Source: a virus
Length of the DNA: 64,000 nucleotides
IMG/VR virus record: IMGVR_UViG_3300025886_000014
Location: 1-64,000 of that record
Reading direction: 5' to 3' (one strand)
The translations under genes were made by a program, and so were the position numbers. Of this stretch, positions 56,192-64,000 are shown one piece after another. How positions within the stretch are numbered: position 1 is the stretch's first letter; the number at the start of each line of letters is the position of its first letter. Below the pieces are notes generated by a model that saw only the letters and a list, made by a program, of their open reading frames with translations, searched no databases and had not been told where the DNA came from.

Positions 56192-58102
56192 TTACCCTCT
56201 ATTAAGTTTTGCCATGCTGCCTTGACTCCGTTCCATTTCAGCATATCTTGCTACAGTTGCTGGATCACTAATTTGAACTAGTATTCTTCTGCTTGTGCCA
56301 CCCACTATATGTTCCCATATTTGATAAACATTTGTGTCAAACCCCTTTTCGTAGAACTGGTGTCCAGTATATTCAGTGAATTTTTTTCCAATTGGATATC
56401 GGCTTGCATCTTTCCAATCTTCAGTTACATATTGAAAATCATACATTTCTGGATAGGATGCGTGTTGAGAAAATCCTTTTGATTCTGCAAGATACTGTGA
56501 ACCCACAAAAGGACCATCTCGCGCATTCGCTTTAGGTTCAATAACTTCTTGAGTCTGTGGAGCAACTGCATTTGATACTGAAACATCTCTTATACCAGTT
56601 GCAATTACTGATGGACTTATAGAACTTTTTCGTCCTTCAATGCTTAGATTTCTTTTTTTAAAATGTTTAAATACGAAATTTTCCATAGATATTCCCGGAT
56701 CAATTTTATTATCTGGATCAGTGTCGTTATGACCCCAGACTTGACCTCCTGAGTGAATTGAATAAAACGCCCTTAAAAAGTTTTTGAGTGAAGCCCATTG
56801 TGCGTTATTTATTGATGAACTATTTGCGAACTTATCTGGATTTTTAGTTCCACTGGCGCAATTATATCCACCAACAAGACATATACCGACACTAAAATTA
56901 TTATGCCCCCCAGTTTTAGCATGTGCGCCAACTTCGTTTAATGGTCTACCCCTTTGTAATGACCCATCTCTACGAATAACATAATGATATCCTATACCAG
57001 AAAAATCTCTAGCCTTGTGCCACTGATCAATTTCTTCTGCACCGATATTTTGATTAATATATGTGGCACTCCAATGAACAACAACCTCACTGATTTCCCT
57101 TGTAGCACCTCTAAATTCTGATATTATTTCTTCATAAGAATGAATTCTTGTGAAAGTATATTTTTCATCTGGGTTTTTCCATGCTTGTTCAGTCTTAGTT
57201 GATACCCTATTACCCAAAGTTTTCTTTTGTACTGATAAACTACCAGAATTAACCATATTTGTAATAGATGGGTCTAGCAAACCAATCGTGTCTTGTAAAA
57301 TTGATATGTTATCAAGGGGGAACGCTTTTGAAATCTTTTCTGATATTAGTCGCGACACTATATCGTTTCTTCCATCTAAAACATTTTGTAATGTTTCTAA
57401 TTGTTCTGATGCATTCAATAGACCTTTAGATAATGAAGTTATTTCATTACTAATAACAGGATTGGTATTTTCTAACAATCTATTTATAATTCCACCCTTT
57501 ACATCTGCTAAATTATTATTAATTTGAGATTCAAAATCGGAAGCGGCATTTTTAAACTTATCTTCAATTCCACCAATCCCTTGTGCGACTGTACTTAAAC
57601 TACTCAACATATCAGTTACTGATGAAAGAGCATCTATAGAATTTCCAGTTAGTTCACTTAAAGCACTAGCATTAGGTAGTTTTCCTATTACGGACTCTAA
57701 ATTGGCGGCAATTGATGCTGGCGCAGGTGAAGTTATTATTTGGTTTAATTGTATTGGAGTAGAAGATAAATCCGAACTCAACCCAGTAAGAGCCTCAAGT
57801 ATAACAGGCCCAGAAGGAATTTTTTGTAAATCTGAAAATCCTTCAAGTTCTGAAGTTATTTTAGCAACACCCAAATTCTCAACTAAAGAGTTTGGGTCTA
57901 AGTAATCAACCTCTTGAACTAAAGATTGAATTCCACCTACAATCTCATCAACCTTACCCCCAAGTGGTGTAGACCTAACATTTGTTATATTTTTAGCAGA
58001 AGTTAAAATATTATCAGCAGTCGCAGATAGATCAGAAACATTTTTTAAATTACTTAACGCTTGATTTACTTGAGAAAAATCTATACTATTTGTTAATGGC
58101 AT
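56192..58102 (-). CDS. Baseplate hub protein with N-acetylmuramoyl-L-alanine amidase domain
   Basis: A 636-residue protein. Residues 1-300 are helical and rich in Ser, Asn and Leu (a tail-associated spacer). Residues about 317-480 form an Amidase_2/PGRP-type domain: HWSATYINQN (H343), WHKARDFSGIGYHYVIRRDG, VGAHAKTGGHNNFSVGICLV, and WGHNDTDPDNKIDPG (H458, with D468 in the third zinc-ligand position that is Cys in T7 lysozyme and Asp in many relatives). It would cut the amide bond between muramic acid and L-alanine. The last about 130 residues (GFSQHASYPEMYDFQYVTED) have unknown function. It lies between the OB/lysozyme hub gene and the spike gene. Confidence 0.85.
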   Translation of the reverse strand: MPLTNSIDFSQVNQALSNLKNVSDLSATADNILTSAKNITNVRSTPLGGKVDEIVGGIQSLVQEVDYLDPNSLVENLGVAKITSELEGFSDLQKIPSGPVILEALTGLSSDLSSTPIQLNQIITSPAPASIAANLESVIGKLPNASALSELTGNSIDALSSVTDMLSSLSTVAQGIGGIEDKFKNAASDFESQINNNLADVKGGIINRLLENTNPVISNEITSLSKGLLNASEQLETLQNVLDGRNDIVSRLISEKISKAFPLDNISILQDTIGLLDPSITNMVNSGSLSVQKKTLGNRVSTKTEQAWKNPDEKYTFTRIHSYEEIISEFRGATREISEVVVHWSATYINQNIGAEEIDQWHKARDFSGIGYHYVIRRDGSLQRGRPLNEVGAHAKTGGHNNFSVGICLVGGYNCASGTKNPDKFANSSSINNAQWASLKNFLRAFYSIHSGGQVWGHNDTDPDNKIDPGISMENFVFKHFKKRNLSIEGRKSSISPSVIATGIRDVSVSNAVAPQTQEVIEPKANARDGPFVGSQYLAESKGFSQHASYPEMYDFQYVTEDWKDASRYPIGKKFTEYTGHQFYEKGFDTNVYQIWEHIVGGTSRRILVQISDPATVARYAEMERSQGSMAKLNRG

Positions 58103-58105
58103 CTA

Positions 58106-58984
58106 TTATTCTCCTGCTTGCGGTTCATATTCATCAACTGTTGTTATATAAGTAGCAAAAACTTCTCTTGCAAACTTAAATCTTTCTGGATGTGAACCCA
58201 ACTTTGGTATTTCATATTTTCTTTCCCATACCCATGCAGAATCTTTTATAGTTTTGGCATTTTTCATTGCAGTATAAACATGCTTGTGAGTTCCCCGTAA
58301 TTCCACCATAACAAATTGAAGTTGTGTATCTAAATCATCCCAAGTTAATCCATTTGTATCTGCAAAAGAATGAAGTGCTTTTGCTCTCACAGAATTCCAT
58401 TGGGCGATACCTATACTATCACTACCATCTCTACCGTCACCTGCATTTCTTGCCTTAGTACTCATTTTTGGTGTAGATTCAACCATAAAATTTCCAACTA
58501 TTCCTGCTGATTGTTCTGGGGAAAATCCTTGACTTAAAAAATAATGATATGATATCTCTGGATTACTACCACCAGGTAAGTTCAACTTTTTAACTTTTCC
58601 ATCATAATAGTCTTTCGGTTGATAATTTTCAATGTAACCTTCATCATAACCATGTATCGGTGGGCTATTCCATTCAGATTCCATAGTAGGGATTGATCCT
58701 ATAACAAGTGGATTTTGAGAATTAGTACCATCAGTAAAAAAACCAACTACCATTGCACCAGGCTGAAGTCTAGGCATTTTCCCTATGCCAGAAATACCAC
58801 CTTCTGTTGTTGGAAGCATTACTTGCGACCAAGGAAGATCATTTAAAGGAATGTCTGTTAATCTTTCACTATGGAGACCTTGTATCCTTACTCTAACTCT
58901 TCCTAGTTTTAAAGGGTCTAAGTTATCTTCAACAATACCTACAAACCAACGCATCGTGTCACCATAAAAATCTTGTGGTTGCAT
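58106..58984 (-). CDS. 5: gp5-like hub protein: OB fold plus tail lysozyme
   Basis: A 292-residue protein read from the ATG at 58984, which has GAGG nine bases before it; an upstream in-frame codon at 59029 would lie within the hub gene and is rejected. Residues 1-105 (DTMRWFVGIVEDNLDPLKLG, then RVRVRIQGLHSE and PWSQVMLPTTEGG) are the gp5 OB fold that joins the hub to the spike. Residues about 145-275 (GFSPEQSAGIVGNFMVESTP, then GSDSIGIAQWNSVRAKALHS) match phage tail lysozymes, with the Glu in NFMVES a likely catalytic acid. It cleaves glycan strands during infection. T4 joins OB fold, lysozyme and spike in one chain; here the spike is a separate gene. Confidence 0.88.
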   Translation of the reverse strand: MQPQDFYGDTMRWFVGIVEDNLDPLKLGRVRVRIQGLHSERLTDIPLNDLPWSQVMLPTTEGGISGIGKMPRLQPGAMVVGFFTDGTNSQNPLVIGSIPTMESEWNSPPIHGYDEGYIENYQPKDYYDGKVKKLNLPGGSNPEISYHYFLSQGFSPEQSAGIVGNFMVESTPKMSTKARNAGDGRDGSDSIGIAQWNSVRAKALHSFADTNGLTWDDLDTQLQFVMVELRGTHKHVYTAMKNAKTIKDSAWVWERKYEIPKLGSHPERFKFAREVFATYITTVDEYEPQAGE

Positions 58985-58989
58985 AATAA

Positions 58990-60324
58990 TTATCCTCTTT
59001 CTGGAGTTTTTTGTGACAAGCGACTGCACCCAACTGTTGCCATATATTTCGGTCCAGAGAATACATGCCGTACTGCATGAATCATATAAGTTCCAGATTT
59101 TTTTGGGTCATGCTGAATTTCTTTTTCAAACTCCAACATTCTTGAAAAATCTAAATTTATGGTATTACCAATGCTAACATTTTTATTTGTTTGACAGAAA
59201 TTTCTTCCAGCAACTGATATATCTATAGAAGATTTATTTAATACACCTCTTAAAGATATAGCCTTTGCTTTTAGCATATGTGCAGAAACATCATTTGCTT
59301 CACTATAATTTTTATATTCGTTTTCATATGAATTTGTTGGAGTAATTCTAGTAATTTGCCTTGTATCATATTCTTGAATTTTTTTACTATTAAAAGTATT
59401 CGTAGTATCAATAACCAATTCTTTTTGACCTGATTTAAAAACACTACTTTTCAAGTCTTTAAGAACATCTGCCATAATATGTTTATTTTCTAATTTAGAA
59501 CCTTTTACCGTATCAATGTGTGTGTATGTGCTAGACATAAAACCTAACTGACATAACATTATAGTATTTTCGGCGTTAGACTGTGCAGTATCATTGATTA
59601 TAAATGATTGTCCGTTTTCATCCAAATTATTGTTCGCAATTCCTTGATTATAAAAGTATGGTGAATCAAGTGCGTTCAATGGTTTAGATGTTAGTATAGT
59701 TTCTAGATCAACATATCTTATCTTATCATCAGCCAATGTTGAAAAAAGATAAAATGGCATACCACTTTTTGTTACTGCGCGTCTTTGTATCCATTCACAT
59801 GCACCTAATGGTGTCAAATTTGGAACAATTATTTTCATAGGACCATCATTATGATTTTGAGATGATATATTAAACATATCTCTGTTAAGGTGTTCCTTTA
59901 AAATATTTTTTATTATAATATCTGGAGAGCCGCTGTATGATTTAGAAACTCTTATTAATTTAGATAAAAATGAAATATCTTCTAAAACTTGTAATAAAAT
60001 TACTTTGTCTTTACCATTTGTACTTAATGTGTTAATAACTTCAGTAACAATAAAATTCTTTCTTATATTTGCAAATTCAGTTTCAATCTCTACTAATAAT
60101 TTTTCTGTACCAGAAAACCCTATTCTATTCATCAAGTCATCATTATCTAGTATAGCGATTTCGCCACTAATAAATGGATTATTAATGTTTTCAAATAATT
60201 TAATTTCAATGGAAACTGCACTCAACTCAATTGAGCCTGACATTCTTTCTCCACTGATTTCACATTTTTTTAGATTATAACTGAAAGGTGATCTATTTTC
60301 TGGTTCAATACTACGAGTTTTCAT
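58990..60324 (-). CDS. 27: Baseplate hub protein gp27-like
   Basis: A 444-residue protein. The beginning (SYNLKKCEISGERMSGSIEL, then SISFELFENINNPFISGEI-type strands at residues 35-60) and a middle stretch (IIVPNLTPLGACEWIQRRAV, then TKSGMPFYLFSTLADD) are typical of the T4 gp27-family hub, which forms a trimeric torus above gp5. T4 gp27 has 391 residues. It lies immediately upstream of the OB/lysozyme gene, as hub and spike partners usually do, and right after gp53. The assignment rests on these phrases and on gene order rather than on a full alignment. Confidence 0.72.
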   Translation of the reverse strand: MKTRSIEPENRSPFSYNLKKCEISGERMSGSIELSAVSIEIKLFENINNPFISGEIAILDNDDLMNRIGFSGTEKLLVEIETEFANIRKNFIVTEVINTLSTNGKDKVILLQVLEDISFLSKLIRVSKSYSGSPDIIIKNILKEHLNRDMFNISSQNHNDGPMKIIVPNLTPLGACEWIQRRAVTKSGMPFYLFSTLADDKIRYVDLETILTSKPLNALDSPYFYNQGIANNNLDENGQSFIINDTAQSNAENTIMLCQLGFMSSTYTHIDTVKGSKLENKHIMADVLKDLKSSVFKSGQKELVIDTTNTFNSKKIQEYDTRQITRITPTNSYENEYKNYSEANDVSAHMLKAKAISLRGVLNKSSIDISVAGRNFCQTNKNVSIGNTINLDFSRMLEFEKEIQHDPKKSGTYMIHAVRHVFSGPKYMATVGCSRLSQKTPERG

Positions 60325-60327
60325 AAT

Positions 60328-61047
60328 TTAGTCCACCAATAATGATAGTTTATAATTATCATATATCTCTAAAATATTATCTGCTTTTATGACACGTATT
60401 ACTTTAGTTTCATTATTTAATTTTTGATAATAATCAAGATGTGTGACCTCAGTGTTTGAACCACCTCCGACTGTCGGATCAATATCAACTTGATCACCAG
60501 AGGCATTAGTAAAATATCTGGCTGCAAGATGTTCACTTGAATGTGATTGTAGAGTTATTGATTGAGTAGAATCTCCAGTTTTCTGAATAGTTTCGCCGTT
60601 AGTAAACGATTTAGTACCTTTTACAACAATATGACCTAAGTTCACATCTCTGTCAATAATCTCAGCAACTGTAGTAGAAGTAACTCCTGTAATGCTATCA
60701 CCTATTTGCATTTTGGTAAAAAAGTAATCTCTTGTAACCAAAGTTGTATTTGGATGTTTTTTCTTTGACCAAGTAACCACATCATTTGACCGTATTGGAA
60801 ATCCATTTCTACGAATTTTATCATTCATAAGATAAAATGTCCAGTAATATTTGGTTGATCCATATAATTTTTGTGAAAGAGTATCTGGCCTTTCGCCTTC
60901 AATAATTTCATATTTTTCATATATAGAAATATTATTTTTTAACTCATCTATAACATCTACATATGCCGATATATTTTGAATTATGGAAGGATCAGTTTCA
61001 TCCCCAAAGTTATACAACTCTATTGGAAATCTGTTAAAAAATGTCAT
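60328..61047 (-). CDS. 53: Baseplate wedge protein gp53
   Basis: A 239-residue protein. FPIELYNFGDETDPSIIQNI, then YEIIEGERPDTLSQKLYGST and KYYWTFYLMNDKIRRNGFPI are characteristic of gp53, the last protein added to the wedge, which carries a LysM-like segment ('i.egerPd.lA.klYG...yyW.i...N'). T4 gp53 has 196 residues. The ATG overlaps the stop of the gp48 gene, so they are translationally coupled. Confidence 0.9.
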   Translation of the reverse strand: MTFFNRFPIELYNFGDETDPSIIQNISAYVDVIDELKNNISIYEKYEIIEGERPDTLSQKLYGSTKYYWTFYLMNDKIRRNGFPIRSNDVVTWSKKKHPNTTLVTRDYFFTKMQIGDSITGVTSTTVAEIIDRDVNLGHIVVKGTKSFTNGETIQKTGDSTQSITLQSHSSEHLAARYFTNASGDQVDIDPTVGGGSNTEVTHLDYYQKLNNETKVIRVIKADNILEIYDNYKLSLLVD

Positions 61048-62036
61048 TATCCTACCCCCATTCCATCAAACATCGTCCTAGCATTTGTCTGATCAAAATC
61101 TTGTCTGGTGAATGTTTCACTTTCAACAAACGACATACTAATATCAACTTCAGAATAATCACCCCCAGCATGAAAACCAGAACTTCCAGAATTATAGGTA
61201 GCATTAAATGATTTCATATGCATATCTTTAAATATAAATGCTTCATTAGTGTGGTCCATTTCTTTTGTATCATAAAGTAAGTGGATTCTAAACATAGGTG
61301 GAAACCTGTATCCGACAACAATACCACCTCTAACTATTCCTTCTGGATATAAATTTTTTCTGAACCAATTAATGATATCCTTAATTTCTTCTGCCTCAAT
61401 TTTTGAGTTTGGGATAAGTTTAAATGACCAAGAAAATTCTCTTAAATTAACAGATTTAAATATTGCTCTCATATTAGGATTTGGTGTTGTTTGCAAAGAT
61501 GATCTTACTGCACCACCCGCTGAACCAAATTTATTTACGAGTTTTGAAATTCCTACTCTTGCTAAGTCTTGGCTTTCAAATTCACTTCTCATAATTTTTG
61601 CAGCATCTGTAAAAATACTAGATTCTTTAAGTGCCTTACCAACTGCTGCAACACCACCAGAACCACTATTTAAAATGTCATTTAAACCAGTAGCAAATGT
61701 TCCGAACTCCATATTTTCATACGCAACACCGTCTTGTATCTGAATTGATGGTGGCATATATAAATGACAAGTTTCACCACTTCTTCTTTTTACTTGTCTT
61801 TTCAGTATTTCTTTAGTATTAAATAATTGACCCTTTTCTTGAAATGCCCTACTCAACGCATCCGCAGATAGAAATCCACTAGGACCAATACCCATTCTCT
61901 TATCTGTAGAATTTGCAGCATGAGCATTTATAACACTTCCCACCTCAATAGGATCAATATCTAAAGTTTCAAATCTTATTCTTGCTTTGTAACGATCTCT
62001 CTCATGGATTGGGAATTCTAGTCTATTTCCTGGCAT
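61047..62036 (-). CDS. 48: Baseplate tail-tube cap protein gp48
   Basis: A 329-residue protein (T4 gp48: 364) read from the ATG at 62036 (MPGNRLEFPIHERDRYKARI), where the family's proteins begin; an upstream frame from 62069 runs through the late promoter and is rejected. It continues with RRSGETCHLYMPPSIQIQDG, FSWSFKLIPNSKIEAEEIKD and KDMHMKSFNATYN, phrases of the T4 tail-cap family. gp48 sits on the hub and templates tube polymerisation, with gp54. A late promoter lies 33 bases upstream and shares the divergent gap with the gp4 promoter. Confidence 0.85.
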   Translation of the reverse strand: MPGNRLEFPIHERDRYKARIRFETLDIDPIEVGSVINAHAANSTDKRMGIGPSGFLSADALSRAFQEKGQLFNTKEILKRQVKRRSGETCHLYMPPSIQIQDGVAYENMEFGTFATGLNDILNSGSGGVAAVGKALKESSIFTDAAKIMRSEFESQDLARVGISKLVNKFGSAGGAVRSSLQTTPNPNMRAIFKSVNLREFSWSFKLIPNSKIEAEEIKDIINWFRKNLYPEGIVRGGIVVGYRFPPMFRIHLLYDTKEMDHTNEAFIFKDMHMKSFNATYNSGSSGFHAGGDYSEVDISMSFVESETFTRQDFDQTNARTMFDGMGVG

Positions 62037-62046
62037 GTTTTTTTTC

Positions 62047-62054
62047 CATAAATA
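62047..62054 (+). promoter_or_regulatory. Probable late promoter of gp4 (CATAAATA)
   Basis: The plus strand reads CATAAATA, one base off TATAAATA and fitting the NATAAATA form reported for marine T4-like phages. It lies 22 bases upstream of the gp4 ATG at 62077 and faces the minus-strand promoter at 62070-62077. Confidence 0.55.
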
Positions 62055-62069
62055 CATTAATACTACCAT

Positions 62070-62077
62070 TATTTATA
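62070..62077 (-). promoter_or_regulatory. T4-type late promoter of the gp48-gp53-hub transcript
   Basis: TATAAATA on the minus strand, 33 bases upstream of the gp48 ATG at 62036. The last base coincides with the first base of the gp4 gene on the other strand, so the two transcription units overlap head to head. Confidence 0.8.
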
Positions 62078-62568
62078 TGAGAAAAATGAGAACACACAAA
62101 GGCAAATATAAAATAAAAAATCGTAAAAAGTACAAAGGTGATGCTGATAATATTATATATCGTTCTGGATGGGAAAGATATGCATTTCAGTGGTGTGACA
62201 CTCAACCACAAATTACTGAATGGTCATCCGAGGAAGTAGTAGTACCCTACTACTATGAAGTTGATAAAAAGTATCATAGATACTTCATGGACTTAAAAAT
62301 AAAACTCAACGGTAAAATTTATCTCATAGAAATAAAACCAGATTCACAAACTAAACCACCTAAAGTGCCATCTCGCAAAACTAAGCGTTATATTAATGAA
62401 GGCATGACTTATGTAAAAAATATGAATAAGTGGAAAGCAGCAGACCAATATGCTAAAGATAGAGGGTGGACATTTGAAATCTGGACTGAAAAAACATTGA
62501 CGAAGATGGGTATTATGCCTAAACAACCGAAACCGCTTCCAAAGTTGAAAAAATTAAAACGTCTATAA
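62077..62568 (+). CDS. 4: Head completion protein gp4
   Basis: A 163-residue protein. KYKIKNRKKYKGDADNIIYR then SGWERYAFQWCDTQPQITEW, SSEEVVVPYYYEVDKKYHRY and FMDLKIKLNGKIYLIEIKPD follow T4 gp4 (also called gp50/65) closely, including the IEIKP strand that resembles a nuclease core (E-x-K). gp4 is added to the packaged head before tail joining. The ATG at 62077 follows the CATAAATA promoter; a second ATG at 62086 matches the T4 start more closely and has a weak GAG before it. A further upstream in-frame codon at 62035 is rejected because it lies across the promoter. Confidence 0.9.
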   Translation: MRKMRTHKGKYKIKNRKKYKGDADNIIYRSGWERYAFQWCDTQPQITEWSSEEVVVPYYYEVDKKYHRYFMDLKIKLNGKIYLIEIKPDSQTKPPKVPSRKTKRYINEGMTYVKNMNKWKAADQYAKDRGWTFEIWTEKTLTKMGIMPKQPKPLPKLKKLKRL

Positions 62569-62573
62569 ATTGA

Positions 62574-62581
62574 TATAAATA
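62574..62581 (+). promoter_or_regulatory. T4-type late promoter (plus strand)
   Basis: TATAAATA on the plus strand, in the 38-base gap after gp4 and 25 bases upstream of the ATG at 62607. Confidence 0.8.
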
Positions 62582-62606
62582 ACAGTGAATAACTTTGGGA
62601 ATATAA

Positions 62607-63191
62607 ATGTCTAATCTGTTTCAAAATTTAGAAGTACAAGCGTTCAGAGCGGGAATTACGCCTAGAACTAAGGAGTCAATTTCTTGGTTCAAAGATAAAG
62701 CATCTAAAATGGGAAAAATAAATAGAAATGAACTCATGAAAGATGAGACTCTTAGACTTCAAAATCGGCAAGCAGTCGGCAAGATGTTTATGTACTTCTA
62801 TGACCCAAAAGGCAAAGATACACTACCGTACTACGATAGTTTTCCGCTCACTATAATTGTTGGTAAAGCAAAGGGTGGATTCGCTGGACTAAATCTACAC
62901 TATCTACCCATGACTTTAAGAGCAAAATTTCTTGATAGTTTATTAGAAATTACAAATAATAAAAAATATAATGATACAACCAAATTTAAAATGTCGTATG
63001 AATTACTTCAAGGGGCGGCAAAATTTAAATACTTCAAACCTTGCTATAAGCACTATTTAGCAAATCATGTAAGAAGTCGTTTTGCTTTGGTTCCAGCACC
63101 AGAATGGGAAATCGCGACCTTTTTACCAACTGCTGATTTTCAGAAAATGTCTCAAGCAAAAGTACATAAAATATCAAGAGGTATGATCTAA
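62607..63191 (+). CDS. Conserved virion-assembly-region protein, not recognised
   Basis: A 194-residue protein (MSNLFQNLEVQAFRAGITPR). The phrase MFMYFYDPKGKDTLPYYDSF followed by PLTIIVGKAKGGFAGLNLHY and LPMTLRAKFLDSLLEI is strongly patterned and of the kind conserved among marine T4-like phages, but I cannot name the protein from memory. The basic N-terminal part (KDKASKMGKINRNELMK) and the position after gp4 would suit a DNA-end or neck-associated protein such as gp2, but that is only a guess. It starts its own late transcript and its stop overlaps the next gene's ATG region. Confidence 0.6.
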   Translation: MSNLFQNLEVQAFRAGITPRTKESISWFKDKASKMGKINRNELMKDETLRLQNRQAVGKMFMYFYDPKGKDTLPYYDSFPLTIIVGKAKGGFAGLNLHYLPMTLRAKFLDSLLEITNNKKYNDTTKFKMSYELLQGAAKFKYFKPCYKHYLANHVRSRFALVPAPEWEIATFLPTADFQKMSQAKVHKISRGMI

Positions 63192-63754
63192 TGCAAGCAC
63201 AAACTATAGAAAATTTCAAAAGTGGCATCAGAGAAGGAATTTCAAGATCAAACCTTTTTCATGTAGAATTACCTTCAATTTCTGGCGTAAATATAGATGC
63301 TAATGATTTGAATATACTTTGTAAAAATGTTGCTCTACCATCAAGACAAATCTCAACAGTAGATAGGGTTATTGGGATTGTAACTGAAAAAGTTGCGAAC
63401 ACATTCATAACAGATGATATTAACTTATCTTTTCATGTAACTAACGACTACAACATAAAAAGGTATATTGAAAGTTGGATGAATCTAGCGGTAGACAATG
63501 AAACTTATGAGTTAGGATATAAGTATGGCACAAATGGGTATGGTAAAGAAGTAGTAATACATCAACTTGCTCATAATAATAGAAAGACATTTATTCCAAG
63601 TGGAACGGGAATGCAATTATCAAAAAAAGTATATACGTGTGTACTTGAAAGAGCGTTTCCAACTACTTTGAGTTCAATTGAATTAACTAATGAATTAGAT
63701 GGGCTTGTTGAAGTAAGTCTATCATTGACGTATACAAATTGGAGAAGTAAATAA
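63191..63754 (+). CDS. Tail-tube-fold protein (gp19/gp54-like)
   Basis: A 187-residue protein. RSNLFHVELPSISGVNIDAN then LNILCKNVALPSRQISTVDR and an alternating beta-strand pattern (LSFHVTNDYNIKRYIESWMN; YTCVLERAFPTTLSSIELTN) match the T4-like tail tube family (gp19) fold, in which one face forms the inner tube wall. The same fold serves in the tube initiator gp54. Because it lies next to gp26 and near gp48, an initiator or baseplate copy is as likely as the major tube protein, which is usually encoded with the sheath. The stop TAA shares its last base with the next ATG. Confidence 0.6.
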   Translation: MQAQTIENFKSGIREGISRSNLFHVELPSISGVNIDANDLNILCKNVALPSRQISTVDRVIGIVTEKVANTFITDDINLSFHVTNDYNIKRYIESWMNLAVDNETYELGYKYGTNGYGKEVVIHQLAHNNRKTFIPSGTGMQLSKKVYTCVLERAFPTTLSSIELTNELDGLVEVSLSLTYTNWRSK

Positions 63755-64000
63755 TGGCACTACCAAAACTAAATGATAAACCAAAATATGAATTAACGAT
63801 TCCATCAACCAAGACAAAGGTAAAGTTTAGACCTTATTTGGTTAAAGAAGAAAAAGTGTTAATGTTGGCAATGGAGTCTGAAGATAAAAGGGCAACAGTA
63901 AATGCTATTGTTGATACTATTATGGCGTGTCTTGAAGGTGATGTTGACCAAAATAAATTAACCTCTTTTGATGTTGAATATATGTTTCTCAAACTTAGGT
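63754..64000 (+). CDS. 26: Baseplate hub assembly protein gp26 (partial, N-terminus)
   Basis: The right window edge cuts this gene after 82 residues. It starts MALPKLNDKPKYELTIPSTK and continues KVKFRPYLVKEEKVLMLAME, the standard opening of gp26-like proteins ('lPklntP.yeltiPSt...vkyRPFLVKEEKiLLiAmEs'). In T4, gp26 takes part in assembling the hub. The start ATG overlaps the previous stop (TAATG). Confidence 0.85.
   Translation, partial: MALPKLNDKPKYELTIPSTKTKVKFRPYLVKEEKVLMLAMESEDKRATVNAIVDTIMACLEGDVDQNKLTSFDVEYMFLKLR

Noticed and set aside
58985-59029. An N-terminal extension of the OB/lysozyme gene.
   Set aside because: It overlaps the hub gene, and the ATG at 58984 has its own ribosome-binding site and begins the expected domain.
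1-64000. tRNA genes, rho-independent terminators and attachment sites.
   Set aside because: I looked in the gaps between genes and found no convincing cloverleaf, GC-rich hairpin with a T-run, or paired direct repeats; every gap is shorter than 70 bases.

Overview
The window is 64 kb of an AT-rich, gene-dense T4-like (contractile-tailed) phage genome, most likely a marine myovirus of the cyanophage/pelagiphage kind. The sequence shows a T4-style baseplate module whose products I recognise (counterparts of T4 gp48, gp53, gp27, gp5, gp25, gp6, gp8, gp4 and gp26), very large modular tail fibres, and copies of the T4-type late promoter TATAAATA in the gaps before key genes. I see no tRNA, rRNA, integrase or insertion sequence. 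The host cannot be read from the window; a marine heterotroph or cyanobacterium is an inference from the gene families.

Layout. Nearly everything from 1 to 62036 is on the minus strand; four genes from 62077 to the right edge are on the plus strand. Two late promoters sit in the divergent gap near 62.05 kb. Reading the minus strand in transcription order: (a) 62036-43647 is the baseplate and hub: tube cap gp48, wedge gp53, hub gp27-like, an OB-fold/lysozyme gp5-like protein, an amidase protein, a gp5-like beta-helical spike, gp25, gp6, a gp7-position protein, gp8, a two-piece DUF4815-type protein and a small coiled-coil protein. (b) 43654-42452 is a tail fibre. (c) 42388-32076 is a compact 13-gene operon that is not ordinary structural DNA. 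(d) 32041-1 holds fibres and adhesins, including one 5716-residue fibre with YadA-like beta-roll repeats, a LamG-type adhesin and a probable beta-propeller protein. On the plus strand are head-completion gp4, an unrecognised conserved protein, a tail-tube-fold protein and the start of gp26.

The most unusual part is region (c). It starts with a perfect sigma70-type promoter (TTGACA, 17-base spacer, TATAAT), unlike the TATAAATA late promoters around it, and lies between two fibre genes whose N-termini are paralogous. It encodes five radical-SAM proteins (four with a C-terminal cysteine-rich SPASM-like region, one with a B12-binding-like N-terminus), three 2-oxoglutarate/Fe(II) oxygenase-like proteins, one cupin/JmjC-like protein with an HxD...H motif, three unrecognised proteins, and a 275-residue protein ending in a CHSNCHSNCHSSRNRR tail built from a 12-bp tandem repeat. 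My working hypothesis is a phage-encoded peptide- or protein-modification system whose substrate is this Cys/His tail or a neighbouring fibre. The parts are seen in the sequence; the biochemical link between them is inference.
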